The position numbers were made by a program, and so were the translations under genes. The notes beneath the pieces were generated by a model that was not told where the DNA came from, made no database searches, and worked only from the letters and a program-made list of their open reading frames with translations. DNA of 64,000 nucleotides. Origin: Leguminivora glycinivorella. Taxonomy: Eukaryota > Arthropoda > Insecta > Lepidoptera > Tortricidae. The stretch lies in the NCBI RefSeq assembly GCF_023078275.1, contig NC_062990.1:12229549-12293548 (forward strand), read 5' to 3'. Position 1 is the stretch's first letter. The number at the start of each line of letters is the position of its first letter. Of the stretch, positions 53,431-63,981 are shown one piece after another.

Positions 53431-55664
53431 TGCTCTATATTTGTTGAAATAATCAGATATGAACGCTCGTGATTGACGTCTTACAAAATTTACTTCGTTG
53501 GTTGACTAGAGAAGTGGTGTGTTGATCTTACGTTTTATACTGGTTTGTCTAAAATCATTAGGTTAGGAATCAGAATAGCAACCCTAATCCAATACATAGC
53601 GTTGTAGCGTACCGTTTTGTGCGCGTGGGGGCGCTGCTCGTAAAATTTTATGAGCGTTGCCATGGTTACGGGCGCCATTATTACTAGTGCGGCGCGGCGC
53701 CGCTAGAGTCGCTGGGGTGCTAAGGTTGTATCTTAAAGATTATTTAATTTAAAACGTCATTTAGTCATCTAAACATCTCGAAAAGAACAAAATAGGGTCA
53801 TGTGCTCAATAATTGTCAATTTGTAGTCTTACGAATTCATAGTTTAGGGATATAGAAATGTGTATTAAAACTTGCTGTTTAAAGTGTTAAAGTCTATATG
53901 CAAATCGTTTTGCATGTAGCAACTATTGAGTCACTTTTGTATGAGATAAGTGTTGCTATGATTAAAAAAAGTTATTCCATTTTAGTGATGGGTAGGACAT
54001 CAATTTCAAATGAGTTTGTATGAGTACCTCATTTCCAAAAATGAGGTGTTACAATGTCTTACTTCAAATGAGGTGAGGTACTGATCTGTATATATATATA
54101 ATTTCTAGCATCGGCTGTTTGACAAAATCCATCGGCAACAAAAACTAGTATGTGTAGTTGTGTACTAGGTAAATATCCTTTATACATACTAAATTTCATT
54201 AGTCATAATGAGTACTTGAACATTTAACAAGAGAAAATAGATAAAATTAAAAAATATTTCAAGGACTGTCATAGAGGCCTGCATAACAACTTAATTTGAT
54301 GTTTTTATGGAACTGGGTCTAATTTTGCCATTGAATAATATTATTTACAGTTTGTTCCATTTAAATTACTGCTACAAATTACAGTGGTTTCATATTATTA
54401 ACAGCTTAATAATAACATACTTTGATTAGCATAGTTACCATAAAACTGCATGTTTTAAAACAAACTAAAGTTCGTATTGTTTTATAATTAGTACCACTTT
54501 TACATAAAAATAACAAACTTACCACTCCATGTGTTTTAAAAGCAATATGATAGTAATTAAAAACACCATCAACATTCGCGACGCCGGTAAGTCTTTTCAG
54601 TTCAGTTTCACTATTTTTTTGCACACAAATGACACTAAGGCAGAATCACAGGTATATTTGATTGTGTAAAAGTTGTCACCATTATTACATTTTGGCTCAT
54701 TTATTAGTATTATCACTGTAGGACATAACTAAACTTTATGCAAATACACACAAACTAACTTTTCTTCTGTAAACTGTCATTACTGTCAACGTCAACCGCC
54801 TGTGAATTACGTTTCGTGTCGGATTTATTTATCATTCTATTGAATTAAGAAATGAATTATTCTTTCTATTACTGATTAAATACTTAATTAAACTACCATG
54901 CTTCACATAATTTATATTATATTTCGGTCAGTAATCTTGTAATTGTTTTTAAGCAAGCTTCGTAAACGCATCTTCTCAGTGGTTGGCCCTCTGTGTTGGT
55001 ATGCTTGGTATTCCGAATATTCAAAACACTTGAGTTACCATTTCAACGTCCAGTCTAAGAGAGCTCCCTGATTAGTGATTACACATAACAATAGCCATAC
55101 AAACTCTATTGCTGCGGTAGATCACGTTATACTGGTCAATGTGTTAGCACAATAATAGCTATCAAAAAATTCAAAAATGAAGACCTGCCGCGAAAAACAA
55201 CATTTTGCATCTCAGCTGCATTTATTCATGACTTCACAAATGCGACAGAGACAAAAGATGTGGTTCACGCGAAATCGTCTGATTTTTCGCGCGATTTTTG
55301 CGAGCAAGTTAACTATCCTGGGATCAAAAAGGCGTAAAATGTATGAAAACTTGCGGCGCATAAGATTGTTTTCTTTCGAGTCATGTGTAACGTATTTTTG
55401 GTGAGGCAAATTTGAAGCCCGCGTGTGTCTGTCTCACTCCCTCTTATGGTAAACGTAACTATCTGTTTCACTTTGAAAGGATTTTTGAAGTGTTGTTGTC
55501 ACAGTGCCTCTTCTGTCTTTCCGGTACAAAGCGATTTCCGGTACAAACGAGTCAAACGATACATTTTATTTTATCGGTGGACCTTTTGTCCCGGCCATAA
55601 GGTCTGTAGTTCGGTAACTGAACGTGTGGTTGATCACTTCATTTGAGGTGTCGACTCTCGCGAC
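53431..55664. other. No certain gene; GC-rich patch, ATGAGGT-rich repeat, possible minus-strand exon
   Basis: Positions 53,615-53,720 are GC-rich (GGGGCGCTGCTC, GCGGCGCGGCGCCGC). From 53,985 the word ATGAGGT/ACCTCATT recurs (about 54,025-54,085) and appears again at 55,985-56,035, suggesting one element across the stretch. A (TA)n run is at 54,094-54,106. A perfect minus-strand donor follows GGAGTG at 54,523; see findings. Confidence 0.35.
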
Positions 55665-55668
55665 GGAG

Positions 55669-55918
55669 TTTGAGGGCCGCGTCTGCCGCGAGGCGCGCGA
55701 GTGGATGATGAGTTTTTGACGTTTTGTGACATTTGAAGTATGTGCATGATCTGTGAGGAATGAGGTGTTTGTGTTGCTACTGTTGCGAGCGAGTATTTGA
55801 GGGCCGCGAGGCGCGCGTGTGGATGATGAGTTTTGACGTTTTTGTGACATTTGAAGTACGTGAATGCTTTGTGAGGCGTGAGGTGTTTGTGTTGCGACTG
55901 TCACAAGCGAGTAAAATG
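55669..55918 (+). repeat. Tandem duplication, 127-bp unit, GC-rich
   Basis: TTTGAGGGCCGCG starts at 55,669 and 55,796. The copies share GAGGCGCGCG, GTGGATGATGAGTTTT, GACATTTGAAGTA and GAGGTGTTTGTGTTGC in order, with small differences. Open frames here are by-products of the repeat. Confidence 0.7.
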
Positions 55919-56150
55919 AGGTGCGGTGAGTTGAAGTGTGATGCAATACATTTTTGCCGTGTGAAATACTGCGACAAATTAACAATATGAGTGGTACAAA
56001 TGAGGTGCCTCACGAGTGAGGAACTCAACACTATTCCATTTCCACTCCTTTCTGCCAAGCTATACGGTACCGTGCTTGTTATTTCTATACACCGTGCTTT
56101 TTTTTTGTTTTCCGTTAAATTCGACACGCAGTTAGATTCATCATCGCTAT

Positions 56151-57194
56151 TAGGGCTTCCAAAATTACGGATATGTCAATTACGTAATTGATTACGGAAT
56201 TTTAATTTTTTATTCATGTATTTAAAATAAAACGACAATTTCAATCAAATTTATAACCTAACGACATAGTTATTGATGTATATGTATAGATAATAATAGG
56301 ATAAATATTCAGATTTCATTAAGAGGCACAAAGATGAGTATGGAGTAGTATTCGATACTGGTCTTCTGCCTTTTCGCAGAACTATCTTAGGCCGAATTTC
56401 ATTTGCCAACCAACATTTCGCCGACGTTTCACTTTGACAACTAACAATTAACAACTTTTTGTTTAATAACTTTTCAATTGGTAGAATTATTGTAAAGCAG
56501 ATTATTTTGGGAGACTTATCAATCTTATCATTTGTCATATCTTTCACTTGGTCAAACAACTCTTCGGCCAATAACTTCTCTTTGATGCAAAAGTTCCTTT
56601 TTCATACATTAGGCAAGTTCGAAATAAGTAAAAGCAACATACACATACATAACTACATATTTTTGTTGGAAATAAAAAATAAAAATGCCTAAAATTTTGT
56701 AACAGGTAAGTATAGCAACAGAAATCTCATATGGGACAGAGCCCAGTTAGGTGCGACGACGAGCGAAGTGAGGAAGCGTGTTAGGTTGACCGTGAGCTAA
56801 CCGAAACCAACTTTTAGAATCGTAGTACTATATTAATAAGATAATATAATACTTACATGGCAATTGATATTAATTTTACCGAGGAGTACTAATTCTCAAT
56901 AAAGTTAATCATGACGCTAAATAACAACACCGTACACATTTTAAACTACATAAACTCTTGATGTTTATTCTATTTATGTGTTACCAGCTATAAACACCTA
57001 AATGCGTTCATATAAAAAGTAAAATTTTGTATGATTTAGAGCTAAAATATCACACATATCTGATCCGATTACTATATTGTTCATAATTCCGTAATTACGT
57101 AATTGATTCTTTCAATTACGTTATTCTAAAAAGTTCAATAGCTATCCGGAATTACGTTATTGCGTAATTACGTAATTACGGAATGGAAGCCCTA
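56151..57194. mobile_element. Putative non-autonomous DNA transposon with TAATTACG sub-repeats
   Basis: TAGGGCTTCCAAAATTACGG at the left and GGAATGGAAGCCCTA at the right form inverted ends. Next to both ends AATTACGTAATT words are repeated (56,175-56,200; 57,090-57,180). No matching target duplication was found, so the boundary is less sure than for the hAT at 52,031. An interspersed GTGCGACGACGAGCGAAG word lies at 56,750. No transposase frame. Confidence 0.5.
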
Positions 57195-57387
57195 GTTAAA
57201 ATCGTTTTTTTTTTCCTTTCCATACATAATAAATGAACTAATTAGTGTGAGAGGACCTTAATTATAACATTAAAGTCAGTCTAGTGTCTGACTGTACATG
57301 TCAAAGCAAATAACACAAGGAAGTAGTAAGGGATGCCATGCCACACTCGTGTTCAGTAATTTTTTTTTTTTAAATAATTCGATAATT

Positions 57388-57531
57388 CTAAGTCCGTTTT
57401 CACATTATCCGATCCGATATCGGATGTCGGAAGGATTTCAATGGAAAAAATCCAAGATGGCGCCTTTAATGTATAAGATATCGTTCCGACATCCGATATC
57501 GCATCGTATAATGTGAAAACGCACTAAGAGT
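57388..57531. mobile_element. MITE of the CGTTTTCACATTATCCGA family
   Basis: Arms of ~45 bp: TCCGTTTTCACATTATCCGA followed by TCCGATATCGGATGTCGG on the left, and the complement ending AATGTGAAAACGCACTAAG on the right, with ~45 bp between. A single-end fragment of the same family is near 17,298. Confidence 0.75.
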
Positions 57532-58224
57532 TAGAACGCTAGTTTGTTAGATAAATTAGTTGTATTGACCTAAAGAACCTTCCCTTAAAGTTAACGGAAT
57601 TCAATAAAAACACGTTGTATAAAATGTTGACTTTTAAAATGCTGTCGCCAACACAATTCGTCGAGACACATAAACAATAAGTTGTTTTGAGTTTAGTAGA
57701 TTTATGGTTTGCTTCGTTATCCTAGACAAGGCAGACGGTTTATGGCTCGTTCTACCAAATAATTATGATTTAATCATGGCTTATTTCTATTACTATGAAA
57801 TATTTATATCGTTTTAGTATTTATGAAGTTGGCACTGAAAGGTAAAAAGAACAGGGGCCGTATAATATTTCTGCTTTGTTTCAAATGTTAAATGTTTGTC
57901 TGGAGACAGGAGTCGGCATATCCAAACATGCATGTTTAAGGTGATCTTCAATGAAACAACGACATCTCGGAAGTGTTCTTTATTATCTATGTCTCACTCG
58001 CACATTCATACTTTCTACATATGTTATATTCTTTCATTCTACCTGGGTTATTACCTATCTAATGGACGTATGGTTCTATCCGAATATCGACTTTTGCCCT
58101 TGCACGTGTAAAAATTGTAAAATGTTACTAAGCAGAATTTTTAAATCATCTTTGCCGACTTCGCCATGTAAAGCATGGACGCTAAACTCGATAAATTGCG
58201 TATATTGACTCGTCTGCCTGTATA
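57532..58224. other. No gene seen
   Basis: AT-rich. Two overlapping 71-85 codon frames near 57,900-58,200 have no recognisable domain. Confidence 0.4.
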
Positions 58225-58475
58225 ACAAGAGGCTAATTATTAACTCTCCTCCCTGCTAAGCCGCGGTCCTGTGTTGGAATCCCGGTAAGGGCATTTATTT
58301 GTGTGATGAACACAGATATTTGTTCCTGAGTCATGGATGTTTTCTATCTATATAAGTATGTATTTATCTATTGAAGTTTGTATATCGTGCTTAGCACCCA
58401 TAGTACAAGCTTTGCTGAGTTTGGGGCTAAGTTGATCTGTTTAAGGTGTCCCCAATATTTATTTATTTATTTATA
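58225..58475 (+). mobile_element. tRNA-derived SINE (family S1)
   Basis: The B-box-like GTGTTGGAATCCCGG at about 58,271 is followed by TTTGTGTGATGAACACAGAT, CATGGATGTTTTCTATCTAT and AAGGTGTCCCCAATATTTAT with an (ATTT)n tail. Same body as 690-950 and 13,610-13,800. Confidence 0.7.
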
Positions 58476-58477
58476 TC

Positions 58478-58880
58478 CTAACCTACGGTCCTCAAACGTG
58501 ATCACTCACCGAGGCGCAAAAGACCAAATTGAAGGTTTGCCAAAGAGCCATGGAGCGCAGCTTGCTAGGAGTAAAACGGATTGATTGAATCCGTAACTCT
58601 ACGCTGCGCTCCAAAACAGGCATTACTGATATTGGGGTTAAGACCGCCAAGCTTAAATGGGACTGGGCCGGCCATGTCTGTCGCATGCACCCACAGAGGT
58701 GGGCAAAAATTGCCACGATTTGGGTGCCGCAAGACGGGCGAGGATCTGGCAGACCCAGGCGAGATGACCTGGACGCATATCATGACATGACGACTGGCCA
58801 GAGATTGCTCAAAATCGTGACGGATGGAGATCCATGGGGGAGGCCTTTGCTCAGCAGTGGGACACCATATAGGCTATTAA
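58478..58880 (+). pseudogene. RTE-like LINE ORF2 C-terminus, with stops
   Basis: In one frame it reads LTYGPQT, a stop where Trp is expected, then SLTEAQKTKLKVCQRAMERS, LLGVKRID, another stop, IRNSTLRSKTGITDIGVKTA, KLKWDWAGHVCRMHPQRW, ending near PWGRPLLSSG. This is the conserved tail of RTE-type reverse transcriptases. Two in-frame TGA codons (about 58,502 and 58,584) make it dead. It abuts the SINE on its left. Confidence 0.75.
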
Positions 58881-59170
58881 TAATAATAAATAATGATTTC
58901 TTTCTGATAAAGTATATTTACTCTCAATAAAGAGCATACCTCCGCTTCTGATAATACGAACCTCTACAAATAAAACTGTATGTCTGTTTGTATAGAGTAA
59001 TCTAATCTGTGCATCGTGCGATATTCAACACTCTTTCGAAGTATCAATGAACACACACTGTATTTACGTTCCATTGTGTATAGAGACACATACATAATAT
59101 AGACTGTGAGTTATAAGCAGTAAGAGTATAAATGATTCTATTTAAACTCTTACTGCTAGAACTATTATAA
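58881..59170. other. No gene; short hairpin
   Basis: AT-rich. GCAGTAAGAGTATAAATG and its near complement form a small hairpin at 59,115-59,156. Confidence 0.45.
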
Positions 59171-59173
59171 TTA

Positions 59174-59328
59174 AAATAAAACTATGGAAACGGATAAATC
59201 GCGTATAAAGAATTTACAATCATCCCGACGTTTATAAACGATGACGACGTTGATTTCTGTAAAGTGTTCGAAACGTCGGGACCAATTGTAAATTCATTAT
59301 ACGCGATTCCGTTTCCATAGTTTTATTT
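59174..59328. repeat. Foldback unit with CCCGACGTTT core
   Basis: AAATAAAACTATGGAAACGG at the left and CCGTTTCCATAGTTTTATTT at the right are inverted. GAATTTACAAT...CCCGACGTTT and AAACGTCGGGACC...GTAAATTC pair inside. 155 bp, no coding capacity, no target duplication identified. Confidence 0.7.
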
Positions 59329-59398
59329 CATGAGTAACTATCGCGGTAACCGAAGACAATATTATTAATTATAAGTAACTAAATATTTTTTACAGTAC

Positions 59399-59722
59399 AT
59401 CATCATCTTCCTCGCGTTATCCCGGCATTTGCCACGGCTCATGGGAGCCTGGGGTCCGCTTTGACAACGAATCCCAAGATTTGACGTAGGCACTAGTTTT
59501 ACGAAAGCGACTACCATTTGACCTTTCAATCCGAAAGGTAACTAGGCCTTATTGGAATTAGTCCGGTTTCTTCACGCTATTTTCCTTCACTGAAAAGCTA
59601 CTGGCAAATATCAAATGACATTTTGTTCAGACAAGTTTCGAAATCTCTTTGGTACGAGCCGGGGTTCGAAATCGCGACCTCCGGATGAAAGTCGCAGACT
59701 CTTACCGCTAGGCCACCAGGGT
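59399..59722 (-). mobile_element. Full-length tRNA-derived SINE (family S2)
   Basis: On the minus strand the head (GTGGCCTAGCGGTAAGAG at 59,720-59,703, B-box region near 59,675) runs into the S2 body and a GATGATG-type tail at 59,399. A GTAGCC MITE begins two bases beyond its head. Confidence 0.8.
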
Positions 59723-59723
59723 G

Positions 59724-59857
59724 CGTAGCCGAATGGCACAAACGCTCACGAAACGAAGCGCTAGTAGATATCTATCCCTATCGCTCGCATATTGGCGCGA
59801 CAGAGTCGGACTACGTTTCGTTTTCGTTTGGCGTCGGAGAAATGCCATTCGGCTACG
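59724..59857. mobile_element. Intact GTAGCC...GGCTAC MITE
   Basis: Perfect 14-bp inverted ends CGTAGCCGAATGGC / GCCATTCGGCTACG. The interior has CGCTCACGAAACGAAGCG and ATTGGCGCGACAGAGTC. It is the best-preserved of the four copies in the window. Confidence 0.8.
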
Positions 59858-59943
59858 GGGCCTGGGCTTCCTTTATTTTTTACAGTACATATGGAGCTAT
59901 ATAAAAAATTGAAAAATGGCCTAATGTAAAACAAAATATGTAC

Positions 59944-60449
59944 AGAGGAATAAGTAAGGGCATTGTAACTCCATACATCAGTAAATGCGAGTTATTTGTA
60001 TAGGCATAGCTATAGTGACATCTAGCGATAATCACGCGTCAATCACGTGTCAAATAGCGTCTACACTCTACAGTGTCTCGACTGCCAAAAAATTAATATT
60101 AAAACAGCCTATAACTTATATTACAAGCAGAAGGAATTGAAAACAGAATACTGATTGATACTAATTGTAATATTAGCTAAAAATTGGTGAGCATTAGACT
60201 TCGTTCGTCGCGACATCTATTGACAAGTAGCAGTACTGATAATTTACGGACCATCCACACTCATAAGACGCATGTCTTGCGGCGCGCAACGGACGTCTCC
60301 GCCACGCCTAAGATACACGCGACGCCTAAGTGGGGACGCTGCCTTACGCTAGTTGACGCGTGATTGACGCACGATTGTCGCTAGATGTCACTATAACTAT
60401 GCCTATACAAATAGAGTTATGGAACTACTCTTCCCTTACTTATACCTCT
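59944..60449. mobile_element. MITE-like element with ~100-bp imperfect inverted ends
   Basis: AGAGGAATAAGTAAGGG at the left pairs with CCCTTACTTATACCTCT at the right. TTTGTATAGGCATAGCTATA and AGTGACATCTAGCGA also pair with the right end. The interior (60,245-60,350) is GC-rich with GACGC words like 50-160. No gene. Confidence 0.65.
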
Positions 60450-60861
60450 ATGGTACAGGATCCACGTTCAAAACGTCTTCTCATTCAACACTTCATCCCA
60501 TGAACTCGCTGCTATATTTACCGACTCCGAAAATAAGTAGTTCCAGCGTTAACATAAACATGGACGTAAACGCGGCTACATCAAAGGGTTGGCTATAAAC
60601 AAGTTCCTGAGCCGATTCGAACACTATTATTAGGATATCTAAAGGATATCGTTCTAATATCATCTCTCTCCTACTTATCTATATAGCAAAGACATATGTA
60701 AAAAAAACGTACCTCAAAGCCTTAGAGAAAAAGGTACGGTGGCCTAGATGGCGTTACACCTTTGGGGAACGCTCAGCTAGATCTCTAATATTACTATTTG
60801 ACATTTTAACACATGGGGTTCACTACAGTATGGGGTTCTTCAAAAAAGGAGTATACAAGTT
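60450..60861. other. No gene seen
   Basis: AT-rich intronic or intergenic sequence without recognised repeats. Confidence 0.4.
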
Positions 60862-60975
60862 TCTAATAGGTCGGCAACGCGCACGTGACACCACTTGAGT
60901 TGCAGGCGTCCATAGGTTATGGTGACCGCTTTCCATCAGGCGGGCCGTATACCTGTTTGCCACGGAAGTGGTGTA
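60862..60975 (+). repeat. GGCGGGCCGTATACCTGTTTGCC repeat, longer copy
   Basis: GTCGGCAACGCGCACGTGAC, GAGTTGCAGGCGTCCATAGG and CCATCAGGCGGGCCGTATAC occur in order. This is a very common lepidopteran repeat 3' part. Fragments are at 14,020 and 48,559. Confidence 0.65.
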
Positions 60976-62474
60976 AAAAAAACGTATCAAGCTATAGGCC
61001 AAGTATATAGGCCAAAACTGAGGTTCAAAAGTTTTAAGCTTGTGCCAAGAGATGGCAGTCTTTGCACTGTGATTACACTTTTTACTTTGACAGTAACTCT
61101 ATAATACTCGATCCTCTTTTTCTAGTGTTGGCAAGACGCACGAGTAGTAAATGACATCAATTCAGAATAATTCAGATATTGTCAGAGCTGCGAAAACTTT
61201 AGAGAGATTATATGCCAATGTTGAACATTAGATTACAATGCAACCTAATTAGATTTTGTACAAATGGTAAAGCACATTGTGACAAATTAAGAAACAAACC
61301 GGTCAAATGCGAGTCGGACTCATATACAGCAGGTTTCGTATATACACAACTAATTTTTTTAGAGTTTCGTACCGTAAACTGGAAAAATGTATTCTTATAA
61401 AACCATTTTTCGACCATCTCTGTTTGTTTGTATCCGTGTGTCTGTCCAAGACCCTTTTTCTCCGAAACGCCCAAGTTAAATTTCAGATTTACAGTCCATT
61501 AAACCTGTACAAAAATCGACGTAAAATTTTTAAATTCTGTGAGTTAATTTAAAAAATCAGAGAACTATTCCTAATAGCTTCACAATTTGTTTTACTCTAC
61601 CGATTCGTTACGATTTTCGGTTCCCTTTGAACTATACTATAATCTGTTCCATCCGGCAAGTAACGGCTGTACTGAGAACGTCGTTGAGTGAAGCAAGCAC
61701 GTGACGTCACTATGTGTACGTCAAAGATGTGATGTGACGTAGTGTTGAATGATGTTGCGCAGGAGTCTGTGGTGAAGGAACTTGTCGACAACACAGAGAT
61801 AGAAGGAAACTGATTTATGTACATGTATGTGATTTACTTATGTGCGCGACATGCATAATTTACTACTAGACCAGTGTATAGATATTTTCTCCTATATGGC
61901 AAATGTTTTATTCTCGCAGGACCGCAGGTACCTACTCGTAACTGATATCCAATGCTCGCAATTGAGGTTCTCAGTAGTCATTGTATTTGAGATAATTAAG
62001 GCTCACTAGGCGTTCTTAATCTAATAATAAGTCACGTACGGAACGACAAGAAAGAATAGAAATTAAACAAAGGAAACTCAGCATTATTGTCTACCTGCAA
62101 TTCCAGTTTAGTCAAATAAATAACATGGGGACAATCCCGTCTTCTAAATATAGACTGTCAACCAAGTCATGACACTAAAAAAAGACGCGAAATTCAAATT
62201 GTCTGTGGGATGAACCTTAGCCCTTACATTTTCAATCAATTTTTAAGTGTTATGGCTCGTCAATGATTCCGTCAACGTCGGAAGGCGCGCATTTTATGAA
62301 ATCAATTAACCGCAGAGCCCTACATTTTTCAAATTAGCGGCCTTACCTGTAGTTTTAGATCTAAAACTAAGTTATAATTCACCAGTTGTTTACCAATCGT
62401 TTAAGAAAATTCTCTACTCTGTATAATATACATCATATAAATGCCTTTCTAACGAAATTATCTTTTGTTTACAG
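60976..62474. other. No exon seen; degraded repeat at 61,290-61,500
   Basis: AAACCGGTCAAATGCGAGTC then GGACTCA near 61,297 and a GTTTCGTACC word near 61,364 suggest a degraded, inverted relative of the GGGTTCCGT repeat. The remainder is AT-rich. Confidence 0.4.
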
Positions 62475-62543
62475 GTATCGACCACCATGCAGGGCATAGA
62501 CTACACAAACACAAGACAAACAGAAAACATCGAGCTACTAATG
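62475..62543 (+). CDS. Ig-domain gene, basic linker exon
   Basis: It is framed by TTTACAG (62,468-62,474) and ATG|GTAAGT (62,544). The 69 bp are phase 1 to phase 1 and encode a very basic segment, ...DHHAGHRLHKHKTNRKHRAT..., with nine Lys/Arg and six His in 23 residues. The next exon continues in frame as NEELRF. Such a basic stretch just before an Ig domain could bind heparan sulfate or be a processing region; that is inference. Confidence 0.7.
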
Positions 62544-62984
62544 GTAAGTCGATGCAATAGTAAATTGAGACTTTAAACGGTTTACTCTGTTGACGGCTAG
62601 CGACATCTCGTGGCGAGTAGCGGAACTAAAAATACCTGAAACTAGCAGCATGAGGGAATACGTTGCATTACTTGCATTGCGTTAAACTAAGACGCTAACG
62701 CCAAATGGATTACAATGATATGTATTGTTATTGTATATAAAAACTAAATTAGCTCGTATCTTATATATAAGAACAGAGTGCAAGCGCGTTTTTATGGCGA
62801 GCGAAGATGTGTTACTTTTTACACAAATGGTCACATGCACTCTGAGTCTGTCATGTGACTCTTATGTGTTATAACGGGAAATGAAATTTCCAGCTGCATT
62901 TTTCAAATATTTTCAATTTTTTCAATTTCCCAAATATTTAGCTGCCTTCGTATAATTAGCTGTTTTAGGCAAGTCTAGGACTAC
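62544..62984. other. Intron, no feature
   Basis: AT-rich sequence between exons at 62,475 and 63,135; nothing recognised in this part. Confidence 0.5.
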
Positions 62985-63112
62985 GTTTTTTTTTTTAATT
63001 ATAAATGGGCTTACTCTTGGTCACAGACTAGCCAAAGGCAAAGACGTGGCCTACGATGGAGTGAGCTCGCCCAGAAGATGCCTGTTCACTCTTGATTTGA
63101 AGGTTTTGTCAA
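62985..63112 (+). repeat. CTTGATTTGAAGGT repeat in the intron
   Basis: It starts with a T run and TATAAATGGGCTTACTC, has GACGTGGCCTACGATGGAGT and GAGCTCGCCCAGAAGATGCC, and ends CACTCTTGATTTGAAGGT, only about 22 bp before the splice acceptor of the next exon. Same family as 14,936 (minus) and 47,127. Confidence 0.7.
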
Positions 63113-63134
63113 CTATAAGTGTTTTTTTTTGCAG

Positions 63135-63247
63135 AAGAGCTCCGCTTCGATCCAAAACCTTTTAATAAGAAGATCGAGCTGAATACTCCCGGGAAGATCC
63201 ATTGTAAAGTGGCTGGAGGGCTTTCTCCGACCGTACAATGGTTTCTA
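63135..63247 (+). CDS. Ig-domain gene, first half of the Ig domain
   Basis: Acceptor T9GCAG at 63,122-63,134 and donor CTA|GTAAGT at 63,248. Phase 1 in, phase 0 out. The translation EELRFDPKPFNKKIELNTPG, KIHCKVAGGLSPTVQWFL carries the B-strand Cys (HCKV) and the conserved Trp (VQW) of an I-set Ig domain. The LRFxPxPxxKKxEL lead-in resembles an Ig domain of PTK7/off-track receptors. Confidence 0.8.
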
Positions 63248-63673
63248 GTAAGTATTATTGGCTATAATAAAAATATAATCGTTACAAAATTCAGCGGTTA
63301 CGTTACTTAGTTTCGTTACGAAACACAAAAGGTACAAATTTTCTGCTAGTGACCCTCTAGAGATGGCGGTCAGCAAAATACAAAACGGTTTTTAAAATTC
63401 CACTGTTGAATGTCGAGATCTCTTAATTGGGTCCATCTTTGCAAATATTGGATCAACTGTAATTTTAATACCACACAATTGATATGTGTTTATCGAAAAT
63501 TAGACTAAATTAGAGAGAATTACGTTATCACAGATCAAACACAGTGACGTGCTAACAACGCAACGCCCCTTTCGATTTTGTTTTATGACGTTCCTCTGTG
63601 TTTTTCTTTTTTGTTTTGCCGCTTACAACTCTTCTAATATAAGAAATAATTCCAGAATTATTTCTTATTCCAG
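63248..63673. other. Intron, no feature
   Basis: AT-rich intron. It ends with two TTCCAGAAT acceptor-like sites 18 nt apart (63,655 and 63,673). Confidence 0.6.
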
Positions 63674-63824
63674 AATGTGGAAGACGCGTTGCCAGAAGGC
63701 CTGAGCTCGGCCAACGGTACACTGCACGTGGCGTCGGCCGAGAAACGCCACGTCGGCAACTATACTTGCCGAGCCACTGATGGCAACCACACCATTACTG
63801 CTGAGATACACCTTGATGTCGTTG
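63674..63824 (+). CDS. Ig-domain gene, second half of the Ig domain (PTK7/off-track-like)
   Basis: Acceptor TTCCAG at 63,673, donor GTTG|GTATGT at 63,825; phase 0 in, phase 1 out. The translation NVEDALPEGLSSANGTLHVA, SAEKRHVGNYTCRATDGN completes the domain with the GNYTC F-strand Cys. The LP...NGTLHxA...GNYTC pattern is like PTK7-type Ig domains. The domain is split by an intron between Trp and the D/E strands. It is followed by LDVV and the gene continues beyond the window. Upstream, a second in-frame acceptor exists 18 nt earlier. Assignment to the PTK7/otk family is by pattern memory only. Confidence 0.8.
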
Positions 63825-63981
63825 GTATGTCATAAACTTCTTCACAGTAAAAACGATTACCGAAGGCGAACGCTAAGTTTGTTTAGCTTTTTGATTTTGT
63901 TGAGTTAAAAAAGACTGTCCATATTAGTAGTTCAGCATGAAAATGTCGCACGCATCATGAGCATCTTTGTACCATACATAA

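Noticed and set aside
55212..56127. Several 60-140 codon frames on both strands around 55.2-56.1 kb
   Set aside because: They overlap each other in five frames across a GC-rich tandem duplication; none has a recognisable domain or splice context.
56151..57194. hAT classification of the TAGGGCTTCC element
   Set aside because: Ends are hAT-like but I could not find a matching 8-bp duplication (left flank ATCGCTAT, right flank GTTAAAAT), so the superfamily is left open.
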